Source of the DNA: JAGXQV01 sp964505475 | GTDB lineage: Bacteria; Pseudomonadota; Gammaproteobacteria; Burkholderiales; Sulfuricellaceae | Assembly (NCBI GenBank): GCA_964505475.1 | Contig: CAZDIJ010000067.1 | Coordinates: 1 to 14,920, forward strand | Direction: 5' to 3' | Length of the DNA stretch: 14,920 nt | Part shown: positions 13,647-14,920 of the stretch, piece by piece | Layout: the number at the start of each line of letters is the position of its first letter | How positions within the stretch are numbered: the stretch's first letter is position 1 | Notes under the pieces: model-generated | What the model was told of the DNA's origin: nothing | Seen by the model: the letters and a program-made list of their open reading frames with translations, nothing else | The model's database searches: none | Made by a program: the position numbers and the translations under genes

Positions 13647-14920
13647 TCAACCTCGAATAAACAGCGTCATCAGCGCCAGCACGCCGATCAGCATGGCGAA
13701 CGCATAATGGTAAATGTAACCGGTCTGGAGATGGCGGATCAGCGCCGAGCACCAGCCCACCACCCGCGCCGCGCCGTTGACCAGCCAACCGTCGATCACC
13801 GTCACGTCGCCGCCTTTCCACAGGCCGCGCCCCAGCAGGCGCGCGCCGCCGGCGAAGAACCAGTCGTTGAATTCGTCGAAGCCGTATTTCTTTTCGAGAA
13901 TCATGGCGGGCAGGCTGAGCCTGGCCTTGATCCGCGCCGGCAGTTCCGGGCGCTTGATGTACAGGAACCATGCGGTTGCCGCGCCGGAGAGCGCCAGCCA
14001 GAACGGCAGGGTAGTCACCGCGTGCAGCATCATGCCGAATACGCCGTGGAATGCCTCGGCCATGTGCGCCACACCGTGATGGTCGGGGGAAATGAAGATC
14101 GCGTCGCCGAAATAATCGCCGAACAGGATGGGTCCGATCAGCCAGCCCGCCGCCACCGAGGGAATCGCCAGGAGCAGCAGCGGCACCGTCACCACCTTGG
14201 GCGACTCGTGCGGCTCGGCGTGGTGGCCGTGGCCATGGTCGCCGTGATGACCGTGATCGTCGTGCGCGGCATGGCGAAAGCGCTCTTCGCCGTGGAAAGT
14301 GAAGAACACCAGACGGAAGGAGTAGAAGCCGCCGACGAACACGCCCGCCAGGATCGCCAGGTAGGCGAAGCCGGCACCGGGAATGTGCGACAAGGCCACC
14401 GCCTCGATGATCGAATCCTTGGAGAAGAAGCCGGCGAACGGCGGCAGCCCGGCGTTGGCGATGGCGCCGATCAACACGGTCAGATAGGTGATCGGCATGT
14501 ACTTGCGCAGGCCGCCCATGCGGCGCATGTCCTGCTCGTGGTGCATGGCGATGATCACCGAACCGGCGCCGAGGAACAGCACCGCCTTGAAGAAAGCGTG
14601 GGTCATCAGGTGGAAGATCGCCACCGAGTAGGCCGAGGCGCCCAGCGCCACGGTCATGTAGCCGAGTTGCGAAAGGGTGGAATAGGCCACCACGCGCTTG
14701 ATGTCGGTCTGGACGATGGCGATCAGCGCCATGAACAGGGCGGTGATCGCGCCGATGACGATGACGAAGGACAGCGCGGTTTCCGACAGCTCGAACAGCG
14801 GCGACATGCGCGCCACCATGAAGATGCCCGCCGTCACCATGGTGGCGGCGTGGATCAGCGCGGAAATCGGGGTCGGGCCTTCCATCGAGTCGGGCAGCCA
14901 GACGTGCAGCGGGAACTGCG
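13647..14920 (-). CDS. nuoL: NADH:quinone oxidoreductase subunit L, C-terminal part; runs off the right edge
   Basis: This is the distal antiporter-like subunit of complex I, bearing the long lateral helix. The frame is open to the window edge; the last complete visible codons give QFPLHVWLPDSMEGPTPISA, the conserved NuoL segment, so the 5' part of the gene is outside. About 424 residues are visible, including LIHAATMVTAGIF and TDIKRVVAYSTLSQLGYM. An internal Met (14885) is not a start, because it lies inside a conserved block. A His-rich loop (14208-14273) lies between membrane segments. The C terminus, ALMTLFIRG, ends at a TGA 9 nt before the palindromic element. Confidence 0.97.
   Translation of the reverse strand, partial: QFPLHVWLPDSMEGPTPISALIHAATMVTAGIFMVARMSPLFELSETALSFVIVIGAITALFMALIAIVQTDIKRVVAYSTLSQLGYMTVALGASAYSVAIFHLMTHAFFKAVLFLGAGSVIIAMHHEQDMRRMGGLRKYMPITYLTVLIGAIANAGLPPFAGFFSKDSIIEAVALSHIPGAGFAYLAILAGVFVGGFYSFRLVFFTFHGEERFRHAAHDDHGHHGDHGHGHHAEPHESPKVVTVPLLLLAIPSVAAGWLIGPILFGDYFGDAIFISPDHHGVAHMAEAFHGVFGMMLHAVTTLPFWLALSGAATAWFLYIKRPELPARIKARLSLPAMILEKKYGFDEFNDWFFAGGARLLGRGLWKGGDVTVIDGWLVNGAARVVGWCSALIRHLQTGYIYHYAFAMLIGVLALMTLFIRG

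Noticed and set aside
14883..14885. Met at 14885 as the start of nuoL
   Set aside because: The frame continues upstream into the conserved HVWLPDS segment to the window edge, so the gene is truncated by the window and not starting here.

Overview
The window is a stretch of a GC-rich proteobacterial chromosome, most likely a betaproteobacterium. The support is a nuoL-nuoM-nuoN tail followed by a DUF2818-type membrane protein and, nearby, an ADP-ribose pyrophosphatase-like NUDIX gene (from memory a betaproteobacterial arrangement), together with a Neisseria-like type II-C CRISPR-Cas locus. The genus cannot be read from the sequence.

Layout. (1) 1-965, minus strand: N-terminal 321 codons of htpG (Hsp90), with a textbook heat-shock (sigma-32) promoter. 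(2) 966-6933: a complete type II-C CRISPR-Cas cassette. A tracrRNA is encoded on the minus strand (about 1141 to 1036) between htpG and cas9; cas9 (1074 aa), cas1 and cas2 run on the plus strand; an array of 18 repeats and 17 spacers follows, and its crRNA-sense strand is the minus strand. The array is bounded by two long perfect hairpins: a terminator beside cas2, and a 23-bp stem touching the far repeat. (3) 6964-8934, minus strand: a tightly packed three-gene signalling operon encoding a CheY-like receiver, a two-site CheC-type phosphatase and a PAS-GGDEF diguanylate cyclase. (4) 9021-9584, minus: NUDIX hydrolase. (5) 9715-10179, plus: a small unassigned protein, possibly of the dimeric alpha/beta-barrel (ABM-like) fold, behind a strong promoter. 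(6) 10335-14920, minus: the end of the complex I operon, nuoL (5' part outside the window), nuoM, nuoN and DUF2818. Related palindromic elements sit in the nuoL-nuoM gap and after DUF2818.

How it works together. Cas1-Cas2 add spacers; Cas9, guided by crRNA paired with the minus-strand tracrRNA, cleaves matching DNA. The tracrRNA begins with 23 nt exactly complementary to the 3' part of the crRNA-sense repeat, and continues with a Neisseria-like core, a bulged stem with a UACG loop and a terminator hairpin. Its predicted promoter lies over the cas9 start codon, face to face with the only visible cas9 -10 box, which itself belongs to the repeat-derived anti-repeat. The array has no evident leader promoter on its crRNA-sense upstream side, but each repeat ends in TACAAT, so transcription may begin inside repeats, as described in Neisseria. 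The signalling operon suggests phosphatase-tuned receiver signalling linked to c-di-GMP. The nuo genes encode the proton-pumping membrane subunits of NADH:quinone oxidoreductase.
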